Notes under the pieces: generated by a model
What the model was told of the DNA's origin: nothing
The model's input: only the letters and a program-made list of their open reading frames with translations
The model's database searches: none
Shown here: piece after piece, positions 1 to 8,592 of the stretch
Layout: each line of letters begins with the position of its first letter
Numbering within the stretch: position 1 is the stretch's first letter
Program-made: the position numbers and the translations under genes
DNA from: an uncultured beta proteobacterium
GTDB taxonomy: Bacteria; Pseudomonadota; Gammaproteobacteria; Burkholderiales; Rhodocyclaceae
Reading direction: 5' to 3'
Length of the DNA stretch: 27,481 nucleotides
Assembly (NCBI GenBank): GCA_903932755.1
Contig: CAIZHL010000188.1
Coordinates: 1 to 27,481, forward strand

Positions 1-787
1 CGAACTCGAAGGGATCGAGCGGCGGCGCGTTTTCCAGCGGCGTGCCGGGCATCGGCACCAGTTCGTTGATCGGCACCGACTCGGGCGGCGGGTTCATGTT
101 GGCCAGTTCGACCAGCAGGGACGCCCGCTGGCGGCGCGTTTCGCCCATGCCGACGATGCCGCCGCAGCAGACCTTGATCCCGGCCTCGCGCACCTTGTCG
201 ATGGTGTCGAAGCGCTCGCCCTGGGCGTGCGTCTTGATCACCTGGCCGTAGAACTCCGGCGCCGTATCGAGGTTGTGGTTGTAGTAGTCGAGCCCGGCGG
301 CCTTCAGCCGCTCGGCCTGGCCGTCCTTGAGCATGCCCAGCGTGACGCAGGTCTCGAGACCCAGCGACTTGACCGCACCGATCATGTCGGCAACGCGGTC
401 GAGGTCCTTGTCCTTTGGCCCGCGCCAGGCAGCGCCCATGCAGAAGCGCGTGGCGCCCTTGTCCTTGGCGGCTTTTGCGGCAGCCACCACCTCTGCGGTT
501 TCAAGCAAGGCTTCCTTCTCGACCTCGCCGTGGTGCGCCGACTGCGAACAATAGCCGCAATCCTCGGAACAGCCTCCGGTCTTGATCGAGAGCAGGGTCG
601 AACGCTGCACGGCATTGGCATCATGATTCTGCCGATGCACCTCCTGGGCGCGGAACAGCAGGTCGTTGAAGGGCAGTTCGAACAGGGCGACCAAAGCATC
701 GACGGTCCAGCGCTGGGCGGGAACGAAGGCGGCGGCGGTTTGAACAGCGGCTTGGGCAGCGGCTTGGACAGTGGTGGTGGCAGTCAT
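1..787 (-). CDS. bioB: Biotin synthase BioB (C-terminus cut by window edge)
   Basis: Radical-SAM enzyme that inserts sulfur into dethiobiotin, the last step of biotin synthesis, in the cytoplasm. The minus-strand frame from ATG at 787 runs open to the left edge. Residues 73-80 read CSEDCGYC, the CxxxCxxC motif that binds the radical-SAM [4Fe-4S] cluster. Further on the frame encodes [14 protein letters not shown] and GGIVGMGE, both family hallmarks, and near the edge [11 protein letters not shown]. The protein opens with a roughly 22-residue Ala/Gln/Thr-rich stretch before the first family-like segment, so the start could lie further in. No strong Shine-Dalgarno precedes 787. It diverges from comF. 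A TTGACA -35 box lies at 845-850 on this strand. The call is secure; the exact start is less so. Confidence 0.96.
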   Translation of the reverse strand, partial: MTATTTVQAAAQAAVQTAAAFVPAQRWTVDALVALFELPFNDLLFRAQEVHRQNHDANAVQRSTLLSIKTGGCSEDCGYCSQSAHHGEVEKEALLETAEVVAAAKAAKDKGATRFCMGAAWRGPKDKDLDRVADMIGAVKSLGLETCVTLGMLKDGQAERLKAAGLDYYNHNLDTAPEFYGQVIKTHAQGERFDTIDKVREAGIKVCCGGIVGMGETRRQRASLLVELANMNPPPESVPINELVPMPGTPLENAPPLDPFEF

Positions 788-821
788 CGCAGGGGACTCG
801 CTAGAATGCAAAGAGGCGCGA

Positions 822-850
822 ATCTTGGTGGAAGGAGCCGGGCTTGTCAA
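822..850 (-). promoter_or_regulatory. Candidate sigma-70 promoter of bioB
   Basis: On the minus strand a perfect TTGACA (845-850) is followed after 17 bases by CAAGAT (822-827), a 3/6 match to the -10 consensus. It would give a leader of roughly 28 bases before the bioB ATG at 787. The -35 box overlaps the TTG start codon of comF. I see no clear operator for a biotin repressor. Confidence 0.4.
832..837 (+). promoter_or_regulatory. Ribosome binding site that fixes the comF TTG start
   Basis: AAGGAG lies six bases upstream of TTG at 844. No ATG or GTG in the comF frame has an equally good site, so the rare TTG start is preferred. A TAGAAT at 802-807 is a possible -10 element for comF, but without a good -35 box. 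Confidence 0.6.
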
Positions 851-1551
851 TTGCGGGGGGTCTGAAGAACGCCGTGCGCAGCGCCGCAAACGTCCTGTTG
901 CCGCAGGATTGTTTCCTTTGTGCCGCCCCGAGCGGCGACGGCCTGCTGTGCCCCGCGTGCGCCGCCAGCCTGCCGCGCCTCACAGAGGAACGCTGCCCGC
1001 TCTGCGCCCTGCCGACGCCGGGGTCAAACACCTGTGGCGCCTGCCTGAAACAGGCACCGCATTTCGATGCCACCCAAGCCGTGTTCCGCTACGAGTTCCC
1101 GCTGGACCGCGTTATCCAGTCGCTCAAGTACGTTCACCGTCTCGCCAGCGCCGACTTTCTCGGCCGGGCGCTGGCGCAGCTTGTCCCTCCCTTCCGCCCC
1201 GATCTGATCCTGCCGGTGCCGCTGGCTCCGCCACGCCTGGCCGAACGCGGCTTCAACCAGGCCCTTGAACTCGCCCGGCCGCTGGCCCGGCTGCTGGACG
1301 TCCCGCTCGAAACCAGCCGCGTCCATCGCCGCCGCGACACCGCACCGCAGGCCAGCCTGCCATGGAAGGAACGCAAGCAGAACATCCGCCACGCCTTCGA
1401 ATGCGAACTCGACCTGACAGGCAAAACGGTGCTGGTGGTCGACGACGTCATGACCACCGGCGCCACGCTGGACGAACTGGCGCGCACGCTCAAGGCGCAC
1501 GGCGCGGCGCGGGTGGAAAACTTCCTGGTAGCGCGGGCGCTGAGGGATTGA
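844..1551 (+). CDS. comF: ComF family amidophosphoribosyltransferase-like protein
   Basis: 235-residue cytoplasmic protein of the ComF/GntX family, linked in other bacteria to DNA uptake and use of exogenous DNA; the reaction is not firmly known. The N-terminal third carries four Cys pairs (C23/C26, C36/C39, C51/C54, C64/C67), a likely zinc-binding region. The C-terminal part is a type I phosphoribosyltransferase fold, with the PRPP loop [13 protein letters not shown] at about 196-208 and the family motif ERGFNQA at 134-140. The start is TTG with AAGGAG six bases upstream. It is divergent from bioB, a common pairing in beta- and gammaproteobacteria. Length is normal for the family. Confidence 0.93.
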   Translation: MSIAGGLKNAVRSAANVLLPQDCFLCAAPSGDGLLCPACAASLPRLTEERCPLCALPTPGSNTCGACLKQAPHFDATQAVFRYEFPLDRVIQSLKYVHRLASADFLGRALAQLVPPFRPDLILPVPLAPPRLAERGFNQALELARPLARLLDVPLETSRVHRRRDTAPQASLPWKERKQNIRHAFECELDLTGKTVLVVDDVMTTGATLDELARTLKAHGAARVENFLVARALRD

Positions 1552-1716
1552 GGAAATGACCACACCCTGCCGCCAATCGGATCGGAAACACGGGCCTGGG
1601 AGACCCCTGCATGATTGCCTCGACCAATACCGGCGCAGCCGTCGAGACCAACACATGAAACAGATCGCCCGGACGGCGGTGGCCGAAACCTGTTAAGGAC
1701 CGCAGGAAGAATTCGC

Positions 1717-4700
1717 ATGACCCATGTACTGGTCGTCGACGACGCCGAGTCGACCCGCTATCTGCTCAAGGTCGTGCTTGAAGACCACGACTACCGCGTG
1801 ACGATGGCCTGTAACGGGCAGGAGGCGCTGGACGCGGCGCACGACGATACGCCAGACCTGATCCTTTCCGATGCGCTGATGCCGACCATGGACGGCTTTA
1901 CGCTGTGCCGGACGTGGATGGGCGACGACTCGCTGAAATCCATCCCCTTCGTCTTCTATTCCGGCACCTATACCACGCCGGAGGACCACGAACTGGGCCG
2001 GGCCCTGGGCACAGCCCGCTATATCGTCAAGCCGCAGAAACCCGACGCCCTGCTCGCCGAGCTTGGCGCGGTGCTGCGGGAGCGCACCGCAAGCAAGCCG
2101 CCGACCGCGGCGGCGACGCTGGACGACGCCGGCTTCCACGTCCTCCATGAGTCGGCGCTGGAACGCCAGTTGCAGCGCAAGATCGCGCAACTGGAAGCCG
2201 CGAACCACAGCCTGAGCCAAAGCGAGGAACGTTTTCGCGCCATCTTCGAGCAGGCGGCGGTGGGCATCGCCCAGGTGGGCGCGAGCGGCGCCTGGCAGGG
2301 AGTGAACCAGCGGCTGTGCGACATCCTCGGCTACAGTCGCGACGAACTGCTGGCAAGCAGCGTCCAGACCATCACCCACCCCGACGACCTGAAGGCTGAC
2401 CTGAAGGCCGCAGGTGCGCTGGTGGCGGGCGCGGACCTCAGCTTCAGCCGCGAAACGCGGTTTCTGCACAAGTCCGGAGCAGCCGTCTGGGTCAATATCT
2501 CCGTGCGGCTGGTGCGTGGCGACACGAACGGGGCGCCCGCCTATTACATCGCGGTGGTGGAAGACATCAGCCAGCGCAAGAGCCTGGAGCAGCGCAACCG
2601 CGAGCAGCTCGAAGAACTGCAGCACCGGGAAGCCTATGACAAGGAGCTGCTGGCGGCGGCGGAACGATCGCGCCGCGCGCTCCTCAATGCGGTCGAGGAC
2701 CAGGCGCTGGCGACGAGGGCGCTGCGGGCCAGCGAGCAGCGCTTCCGCAGTTTCGTCGAGAACGCCAGCGACATCATTTTCGAGCTTACGCCGGACGGCG
2801 TCATCACCTATCTCTCGCCGAACTGGGCGAGCTTCGTCGGCATCCCGGTCGCCGAGGTCATCGGCAAGCCGATCGAGACCTACCTCCACCCCGATGACTT
2901 AGTCATGTGCCGGGCATTGCTCGAAGCTGCAGCCGCCACGGAAAACCCCGTCAGCGCCGAATACCGGATCGGACCGCGCGAAGGCCCGGTGCGCTGGCAT
3001 GCGACCCGTGGCGTGGCGGTGCGCGACGCCGATGGCAAAGTGACCGGTTATCAGGGCATCGCGCGCGACGTTATCGAGCGCAGGACGACCGAGGACCAAC
3101 TGCGCAAGCTCTCGCTGGCCGTGGAACAAAGCCCGGGAAGCATCGTCATCACCGACACCGGCGCCGTCATCGAGTATGTAAACGATGCCTTCGTGCGGAC
3201 CACGGGCTACAGCCGCGAGGAAGTCATCGGGCAGAACCCGCGCTTCCTGCGTTCGGGCAAGACGCCGCCGGAATCCTTCGTCGGTATGTGGCAAGCGCTT
3301 AGCCTGGGCCAGCCCTGGAAAGGCGAATTTCGCAACCGGCGCAAGGATGGCAGCGAATACATCGAGTACGCCATCATTACGCCGCTGCGCCAGGCCGACG
3401 GCCGCATCACCCATTACGTGGCGGTGAAGGAAAACATCACAGAAAAAAAGCGCATCGGGGCCGAACTCGACCAGCACCGTCACCACCTCGAGAACCTGGT
3501 GGCGCAACGCACGGCTCAATTGGCGGAGGCCCAGACCCAGGCCGAGGCGGCCAGCCTGGCCAAGAGCAGCTTCCTGGCCAACATGAGCCACGAGATCAGG
3601 ACGCCGATGAACGCCATCCTCGGTCTCACGCACCTGCTGCGCGGCGCGGCGGCGACACCGCAGCAGGTCCAGCGGCTGGACAAGATCGGGGACGCCGGAC
3701 GGCACCTGCTGGCCATCATCAACGATATCCTCGACCTGTCGAAGATCGAGGCGGGCCGCCTGCAACTGGACAGCACGGACTTCGCCCTGTCCGCGATGCT
3801 CGACAGCATCGCCTCGATCATCGGCCAATCGGCGCAGGAGAAGGGGCTGCGCATCGCAATCGAAAGCGAAGCCACTCCTGCGTGGCTGCGCGGCGACGCC
3901 ACGCGACTGCGCCAGGCGCTGCTCAACTATGCCAGCAACGCCCTCAAGTTCACCGAGAAAGGCGCGATTACCCTGCGCGCCATGCTGCTGGAAGACAACG
4001 GCGATGATTTCCTGCTGCGCTTTGAGGTCGCCGACAGCGGCGTCGGCATCCCCGCGGATAAGCTGGCCCGCCTGTTCAAGGCCTTCGAGCAGGCCGACGC
4101 CTCGATCACGCGCAAGTACGGCGGCACCGGACTCGGCCTCGCCATCACCAAACAACTGGCGCACCTGATGGGCGGAGAAGTCGGCGCCGACAGCACGCCG
4201 GGGGTCGGCAGCACATTCTGGTTCACTGCCCGTTTGCTGCACGGTCACGGCGTCGTGTCCGCCGAGTCGATGACCGCTGACACCGAGAATGCCGAAGCGA
4301 GCTTGCGCCGGCACCACGCCGGCGCCCGGATCTTGCTGGCCGAAGACAACCCGATCAACCTCGAAGTTGCGCTGGAGCTGTTGTACGGGGCGGAACTGGA
4401 AGTGGATACCGCGGCCGACGGCCGCGAGGCCCTGGAAAAGGCCCGCGCCTATGACTACGACCTGATCCTGATGGACATGCAGATGCCGGACATGGACGGC
4501 CTCGAGGCCACCCGCGCCATCCGTTCCCTGCCCGGTCGCGAGAAGACGCCGATCCTGGCGATGACCGCGAATGCCTTCGACGATGATCGCCTGGCGTGCG
4601 AGGAAGCCGGCATGAACGATTTCATCACCAAGCCCGTCGAGCCCGACACGCTTTACCGGACGCTGCTTTCGTGGCTGTCAGCCGCTACGGTCAATGACCG

Positions 4701-5148
4701 GTCAGCGCCGTCGCCGCGAAGCGCACGCGACGCATTTGCCGCGCCCGCAACGACGGGAGACGACGGGCAAAGCCTGCCGCAGTTGCTGGCCGACTTCGAC
4801 GGACTGGACACGGTACGCGGACTGGCCGCCCTGCGCGGCAATGTCCCGACTTACCTGCGCCTGTTGCACCAACTCGGCGCCGACCACCGTGACGATGTGC
4901 TGCACTTGCGGGATGAACTGGCGACAGGCCGCGGCGACGCGGCCCGGCAGCGGGCGCACATGCTGAAAGGTGCGGCGGGCAGTCTGGGTGCGACGCGGGT
5001 GCAGGCGGCCGCCACCGCCATCGAGCAGACCTTGCGCAAGGACCAGGGGGATGCGGGCTTGCCGGAATTGCTGGCGACCTTGCAGGTCGAACTGAGCGCC
5101 CTGGAGGCGGTTCTCGAGCGCCTGCCCGCAGCAACGAAACGCCGGTAA
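1717..5148 (+). CDS. Hybrid sensor histidine kinase (REC-PAS-PAS-PAS-HisKA-HATPase-REC-Hpt)
   Basis: 1143-residue signalling protein from ATG at 1717, which has AGGA about nine bases upstream; the open frame extends back to 1615 without a better start. Domains by approximate residue: receiver 1-118 with phospho-acceptor D52 (LILSDALMP); PAS 169-288; PAS 339-455; PAS 464-575; a coiled linker; HisKA with SHEIRTPMN and H625; HATPase with DSGVGIP near 773 and GGTGLGLAI near 802; second receiver about 870-990 with D920; Hpt at the end with H1081 in [12 protein letters not shown]. All phosphorelay residues are present, so the kinase looks active. I see no membrane segment and no output domain, so a cytoplasmic phosphorelay that passes phosphate to a separate regulator is likely. 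Its signal and partner are unknown. It lies upstream of lapG/lapD, separated by 218 bases. Confidence 0.93.
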   Translation: MTHVLVVDDAESTRYLLKVVLEDHDYRVTMACNGQEALDAAHDDTPDLILSDALMPTMDGFTLCRTWMGDDSLKSIPFVFYSGTYTTPEDHELGRALGTARYIVKPQKPDALLAELGAVLRERTASKPPTAAATLDDAGFHVLHESALERQLQRKIAQLEAANHSLSQSEERFRAIFEQAAVGIAQVGASGAWQGVNQRLCDILGYSRDELLASSVQTITHPDDLKADLKAAGALVAGADLSFSRETRFLHKSGAAVWVNISVRLVRGDTNGAPAYYIAVVEDISQRKSLEQRNREQLEELQHREAYDKELLAAAERSRRALLNAVEDQALATRALRASEQRFRSFVENASDIIFELTPDGVITYLSPNWASFVGIPVAEVIGKPIETYLHPDDLVMCRALLEAAAATENPVSAEYRIGPREGPVRWHATRGVAVRDADGKVTGYQGIARDVIERRTTEDQLRKLSLAVEQSPGSIVITDTGAVIEYVNDAFVRTTGYSREEVIGQNPRFLRSGKTPPESFVGMWQALSLGQPWKGEFRNRRKDGSEYIEYAIITPLRQADGRITHYVAVKENITEKKRIGAELDQHRHHLENLVAQRTAQLAEAQTQAEAASLAKSSFLANMSHEIRTPMNAILGLTHLLRGAAATPQQVQRLDKIGDAGRHLLAIINDILDLSKIEAGRLQLDSTDFALSAMLDSIASIIGQSAQEKGLRIAIESEATPAWLRGDATRLRQALLNYASNALKFTEKGAITLRAMLLEDNGDDFLLRFEVADSGVGIPADKLARLFKAFEQADASITRKYGGTGLGLAITKQLAHLMGGEVGADSTPGVGSTFWFTARLLHGHGVVSAESMTADTENAEASLRRHHAGARILLAEDNPINLEVALELLYGAELEVDTAADGREALEKARAYDYDLILMDMQMPDMDGLEATRAIRSLPGREKTPILAMTANAFDDDRLACEEAGMNDFITKPVEPDTLYRTLLSWLSAATVNDRSAPSPRSARDAFAAPATTGDDGQSLPQLLADFDGLDTVRGLAALRGNVPTYLRLLHQLGADHRDDVLHLRDELATGRGDAARQRAHMLKGAAGSLGATRVQAAATAIEQTLRKDQGDAGLPELLATLQVELSALEAVLERLPAATKRR

Positions 5149-5163
5149 TGCCGATGGCAACCC

Positions 5164-5187
5164 GCGGGCTGCCCATGGGCGGCCCGC
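5164..5187 (+). terminator. GC-rich hairpin after the hybrid kinase gene
   Basis: GCGGGC (5164-5169) pairs with GCCCGC (5182-5187). The stem continues through a U-G wobble (5170 with 5181) and GCC/GGC to a CATG tetraloop. That is about ten pairs, starting 15 bases after the kinase stop codon. The wobble pairs only in the plus-strand transcript (it is A-C on the other strand), which fits a role in the kinase mRNA. No T-run follows, so it is not a classical intrinsic terminator. It may instead stabilise the 3' end. The rest of the gap to lapG (5188-5366) shows no convincing promoter. Confidence 0.4.
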
Positions 5188-5366
5188 ATCGGACGCCGGC
5201 CGGCCAGCCGCTGACGGCCTGACGAACCCGCTCTCGCGGCGGACCGTGGGTCGGATCGGGCGGTTTGGCACTGCCCGGCCGGGCTTGCAGAATGTCGGCG
5301 GCGGACTTCCGGCGCCAAGGCTGGAGGCGACGGAAATCCGCTCGGCGCGACCCAACTCGTGCGATT

Positions 5367-6095
5367 ATGCAGGCATTGTTTCGTCGCTTGTCACCCATCA
5401 TCATCGACACACCCGCCCACTTCCTGCCCCAGCCGTGGCAAGGCCGCATCGCGCGACTCCTGCTGCTGGCGCTGGCCGTGTCCGCCGTGTCGGCCTTCGA
5501 CTTCGACCGGCTGCAGCAGCAACTCGTCGCGCGCTTTGGTACGGAGCAACTGCCGCTATTGCGCGACTGGCAAAAGCTGCTCGCCGAATCCAGGTCCGCG
5601 GCGGATAAGGACAAGCTGAAGAAGATCAACGATTTTTTCAACCGGCGCGTCGCCTTTGACGATGACATGGCCATCTGGAACCAGGGCGACTATTGGGCCA
5701 CCCCGCTGGAGACCATTGGCCAGGGCCGCGCCGACTGCGAGGACTTTTCGATCATCAAGTATTACTCGCTGAAGGATGCCGGGATTCCGATCGCCAAGCT
5801 GCGCCTGATTTACGTCAAAGCCCGCCTGAACGGTCCCGCCGGACCTTATCTGCAGGCGCACATGGTGCTGGCCTATTACCCGACGCCCAACGCCGAACCG
5901 CTGCTGCTGGACAACCTGGTACCGGAAATCCGGTCCGCATCGCAGCGCCCCGACCTGCAACCGGTTTTCAGTTTCAACAGCGAAGCGATCTGGGGCGGCG
6001 TCGCCGGCAATGCGCCGAAGGGAATGCGCGGCACCGGTCAGCTTTCACGCTGGCAGGACGTGCTCAACAGAACCCGCAACGAGGGTATTGACTGA
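5367..6095 (+). CDS. lapG: LapG-type periplasmic cysteine protease (transglutaminase-like)
   Basis: 242 residues from ATG at 5367. In Pseudomonas, LapG is a calcium-dependent periplasmic protease that clips the N-terminus of the LapA adhesin and releases biofilm cells when c-di-GMP is low. Here a hydrophobic stretch at about 28-43 looks like a signal or anchor. The family block FDDDMAIWNQGDYW (97-110) is the expected calcium-binding area. A Cys-His-Asp triad is visible as C124 (ADCEDFS), H165 (QAHMVL) and D182 (LLLDNL). Length and motif spacing suit the family. Another in-frame ATG at 5292 would add 25 Arg-rich residues before the hydrophobic segment, so it is less likely. lapD follows after 36 bases, which supports an operon. 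No lapA-like substrate gene is in the window. Confidence 0.9.
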   Translation: MQALFRRLSPIIIDTPAHFLPQPWQGRIARLLLLALAVSAVSAFDFDRLQQQLVARFGTEQLPLLRDWQKLLAESRSAADKDKLKKINDFFNRRVAFDDDMAIWNQGDYWATPLETIGQGRADCEDFSIIKYYSLKDAGIPIAKLRLIYVKARLNGPAGPYLQAHMVLAYYPTPNAEPLLLDNLVPEIRSASQRPDLQPVFSFNSEAIWGGVAGNAPKGMRGTGQLSRWQDVLNRTRNEGID

Positions 6096-6131
6096 CCATG
6101 CCGTACCCCGGGACTTGAGGAAGGAATCGCC

Positions 6132-8054
6132 ATGTCGATGTATCGCCAACTCTGGCTCGCCATCATCGTCAGCATGCTGCTGGCTCTGACTGGAAGCCTG
6201 TTCGCTTCTCTGCTGTCGGCCCGCGCCTATCTCGAACAGCAGCTGAGCATGAAGAATGCCGACAACGCCGCGGCCCTGGCGCTGTCGCTGAGCCAGCAGA
6301 ATCCCGACCCGGTAACCGTGGAACTGGTCGTCGCGGCCCTCTTCGACAGCGGGCACTACGAATCCATCCGCGTCATCGACCCCCATGGCAAGCTGCTGGT
6401 CGAACGCCTGGCCGAGCCCGGAAATCCCGGCGCACCTGACTGGTTCGTGAAGCGCCTGCCGATCGATTCCGATCCCGGCCAGGCACAGATCACCCGCGGC
6501 TGGTCGCAATTCGGCAGCGTGACCCTGGTCAGCCACCGCCGCTTCGCCTACGAGGCGCTGTGGACCAGCACCCAGGAAATGGTGGCCGCACTGACCCTGG
6601 CCAGTTTCATCGGCGGGTATCTGGGCAGCCTGATCCTGAGGCGCTTGCGACGGCCCCTGCAGGCCGTGATCGCCCAGGCCCAGGCGATATCCAACCGCCG
6701 CTTCGTCACCATCCCGGAGCCCGAGGTTCCCGAACTGCACCAGCTTGCCAGCGCCATGAATGCGACCGTGGTCCGCCTCAAGGCCATGTTCGAGGAAGAG
6801 GCGGCGCGGCTTGAAACCGTGCGCCGCGAAGCCTATTTCGATCCCCTTACCGGCTTGGTCAATCGCGAATTCTTCATTTCGCAATTGAGCTCCTCGCTGG
6901 AGGGCGAGGATTCCACCGGGGGCACCCTGTTCCTCATCCGCGTTGCGGACCTCGCCGAAATCAACAAGCGGCTGGGACGCGAGGCGACCGACGCGCTGCT
7001 GCGACGGCTGGCGGCAATTGTCGGCGCTGGCGGCACGGCGAACGAAGAAGGGCTCGCCGCACGCATGGCCGGAGCCGATTTCGCCCTGCTGCTGCCGGGC
7101 GAAAAGGCCGGCCGCGACGTTGCGCAGAGGCTCTTGCAGGACCTGGTCGACACCATGGAAGCCTTCGTCGACGGCGGCCCCTCGGCCTATGTCGGCATGG
7201 GGACCTTCCAGCGCGGCGCGGGCCTGCGTGCGGTGCTGTCGCAAGTCGATGCGGTGCTGATCGCCGCCGAGGCGGAGGGCATCAATGCGGTGCGCGAAGC
7301 CGTGATCGACACCGAAGAGGACATTCCGCGCAGCAACCAGGAGTGGTCGCTGGCAATTCGCCGGGCACTGGATCGGCAATGGGTGCACCTGGTCGCATTC
7401 CCCGTGGTCGACATGCAGGGCCGCTTGCTGCACGACGAATCCCCCCTGCGACTGAAGTTCGATGCTGACGACGAATGGCTGCCGGCGGGACGTTTCCTGC
7501 CGGTTGCCGAACGTCTCGGTTTCTCTGCCGAGCTGGACCTGGCGGCGCTGGCACTGGGACTGGCGAATCTGGAACGACAACCCGAATTGCCGGGCCTGGC
7601 GATCAACCTGTCCGGGAGTTCGGTGGGTCAAACGGATTTCCAGCAGAAGCTCGCCACCCTCCTGGGTCGGCACCGCAAGGTTGCAAGCCGCCTCTGGATT
7701 GAGGTGGCCGAAACCGGCGTGCTGAAGCACGTAGACGAGTTTCGCGCGCTGTGCAAACTGCTGGGTGGCTTCCAATGCCGAACGGGTGTCGAGCATTTCG
7801 GTCGCCAGTTCAGCCAGATCGGCCGCCTGCATGACCTCGGGCTAAGCTATATCAAGGTCGACGCGAGCTTTACCCGACACCTGGATACGCATCAGGGCAA
7901 TCAGACTTTCCTCAAGGGTGTCAGTTCGATCGCACACGGCATCGGCCTGCTGGTTATAGCCGAAGGCGTGGCCAGCGAAGCGGAATTCGCCACGCTCGCC
8001 GCAGTGGGATTCGATGGCGCGACCGGGCCGGGGGTGAAGGTCGCCGCAAGCTGA
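6132..8054 (+). CDS. lapD: LapD-type inner-membrane c-di-GMP receptor
   Basis: 640 residues from ATG at 6132, preceded by AGGAAGGA. Layout: membrane segment about 6-29; periplasmic LapD/MoxY-type sensor domain about 30-148, with W124 in RGWSQFG; second membrane segment about 149-169; HAMP 170-222; degenerate GGDEF about 232-390; degenerate EAL about 400-640. The GGDEF signature reads AGADF (313-317), and ESP (436-438) stands where EAL is expected, so both catalytic activities are probably lost, as in known LapD proteins. KVDASF and IAEGV are kept. In Pseudomonas, LapD bound to c-di-GMP holds LapG in the periplasm and so protects the surface adhesin. Adjacency to lapG supports that pairing here. 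Confidence 0.9.
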   Translation: MSMYRQLWLAIIVSMLLALTGSLFASLLSARAYLEQQLSMKNADNAAALALSLSQQNPDPVTVELVVAALFDSGHYESIRVIDPHGKLLVERLAEPGNPGAPDWFVKRLPIDSDPGQAQITRGWSQFGSVTLVSHRRFAYEALWTSTQEMVAALTLASFIGGYLGSLILRRLRRPLQAVIAQAQAISNRRFVTIPEPEVPELHQLASAMNATVVRLKAMFEEEAARLETVRREAYFDPLTGLVNREFFISQLSSSLEGEDSTGGTLFLIRVADLAEINKRLGREATDALLRRLAAIVGAGGTANEEGLAARMAGADFALLLPGEKAGRDVAQRLLQDLVDTMEAFVDGGPSAYVGMGTFQRGAGLRAVLSQVDAVLIAAEAEGINAVREAVIDTEEDIPRSNQEWSLAIRRALDRQWVHLVAFPVVDMQGRLLHDESPLRLKFDADDEWLPAGRFLPVAERLGFSAELDLAALALGLANLERQPELPGLAINLSGSSVGQTDFQQKLATLLGRHRKVASRLWIEVAETGVLKHVDEFRALCKLLGGFQCRTGVEHFGRQFSQIGRLHDLGLSYIKVDASFTRHLDTHQGNQTFLKGVSSIAHGIGLLVIAEGVASEAEFATLAAVGFDGATGPGVKVAAS

Positions 8055-8079
8055 AGTGGAGCGGGCCTGAAGGCGGCTG

Positions 8080-8085
8080 TACAAT
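8080..8085 (+). promoter_or_regulatory. Possible -10 box upstream of the 129-residue ORF
   Basis: TACAAT lies 30 bases upstream of ATG 8115, within the 60-base gap after lapD. I see no good -35 box at the right distance, so the gene may equally be read through from lapD. Confidence 0.25.
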
Positions 8086-8114
8086 CGATTTCCTGCGACT
8101 CCCGACTGACAAAC

Positions 8115-8504
8115 ATGGCACTCCGCGATCCCGTCGACAAGAACATGCTGCGCATGGAGGCGCGGCGTTTCACCGCGCGCTGCGAAGCCGCGGTTTCTTC
8201 CATCGAGCGCGCCGACAACTTGCGCGAGGTTTCCCGCATGGCGACATCGGTCCACCTGCCCTACACGCTCAGCGCGGATGATGGCTCAAGGGATTCCCTG
8301 CGGCTGCTGCAGACCCGCGCCGAAGACCGCGCGCGCGAATTGATCCAGGAACAGCTGCACAACCTTGCCCGCGCCGACGAAAGCCAGCGCGAGAAGCACA
8401 GGCGGACGATGCTGGATGCATGGACCAACCTCACCGGCCCCCTCGGACACCTGCGAACCTGGGCGCAAAGCAAGCTGTTGGCGGCGGAACAGCAGAACGG
8501 CTGA
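8115..8504 (+). CDS. Hypothetical 129-residue helical protein
   Basis: I do not recognise this protein. It starts with MALRDPVDKN at ATG 8115 and is rich in Arg, Ala, Glu and Leu. It looks almost wholly helical, with a likely amphipathic or coiled stretch at about residues 60-100 (DSLRLLQTRAEDRARELIQE onward). It has one Cys, no signal peptide and no membrane segment, so it is probably cytoplasmic. Base composition matches its neighbours. It follows lapD by 60 bases on the same strand and converges on mshN, so it may be the last gene of a lapG-lapD unit. That link is only positional. The gene is probably real: its frame is intact, codon use is typical, and no better frame competes. Confidence 0.65.
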   Translation: MALRDPVDKNMLRMEARRFTARCEAAVSSIERADNLREVSRMATSVHLPYTLSADDGSRDSLRLLQTRAEDRARELIQEQLHNLARADESQREKHRRTMLDAWTNLTGPLGHLRTWAQSKLLAAEQQNG

Positions 8505-8592
8505 TTCGTCGTTCCGGCGCAAGATCGTCACCGCAGACCCCGATCCGGTCCGGGCAGCAGATTTGGTGACGAGCTCTCAGCGCAAGCGCTGA
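8505..8592. other. Convergent junction with inverted repeats
   Basis: The 72-base gap between the 129-residue ORF and mshN holds an inverted repeat, TCGTCACC (8525-8532) with GGTGACGA (8565-8572), with a 32-base loop. A second perfect palindrome, TCAGCGC-AA-GCGCTGA (8577-8592), covers the mshN stop codon. No T-run follows on either strand. The two could serve as a shared transcript end for the converging genes, but this is weak. Confidence 0.25.

Noticed and set aside
1552..1716. Leader RNA or riboswitch before the kinase gene
   Set aside because: I looked for conserved stems, including c-di-GMP riboswitch motifs, and found no convincing structure in this 165-base gap.
1693..2889. 398-codon minus-strand frame
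   Set aside because: Antisense to the receiver and PAS domains of the kinase; no domain of its own.
2899..4317. 472-codon minus-strand frame
   Set aside because: Antisense shadow of the hybrid kinase, whose H, N and G boxes are all intact on the plus strand.
5164..5187. Palindrome as a regulator operator
   Set aside because: It lies just after a stop codon, is very GC-rich, and has a wobble suited to RNA; no promoter is next to it.
6045..7832. 595-codon minus-strand frame
   Set aside because: Antisense shadow of lapD; no recognisable domain and poor start context.
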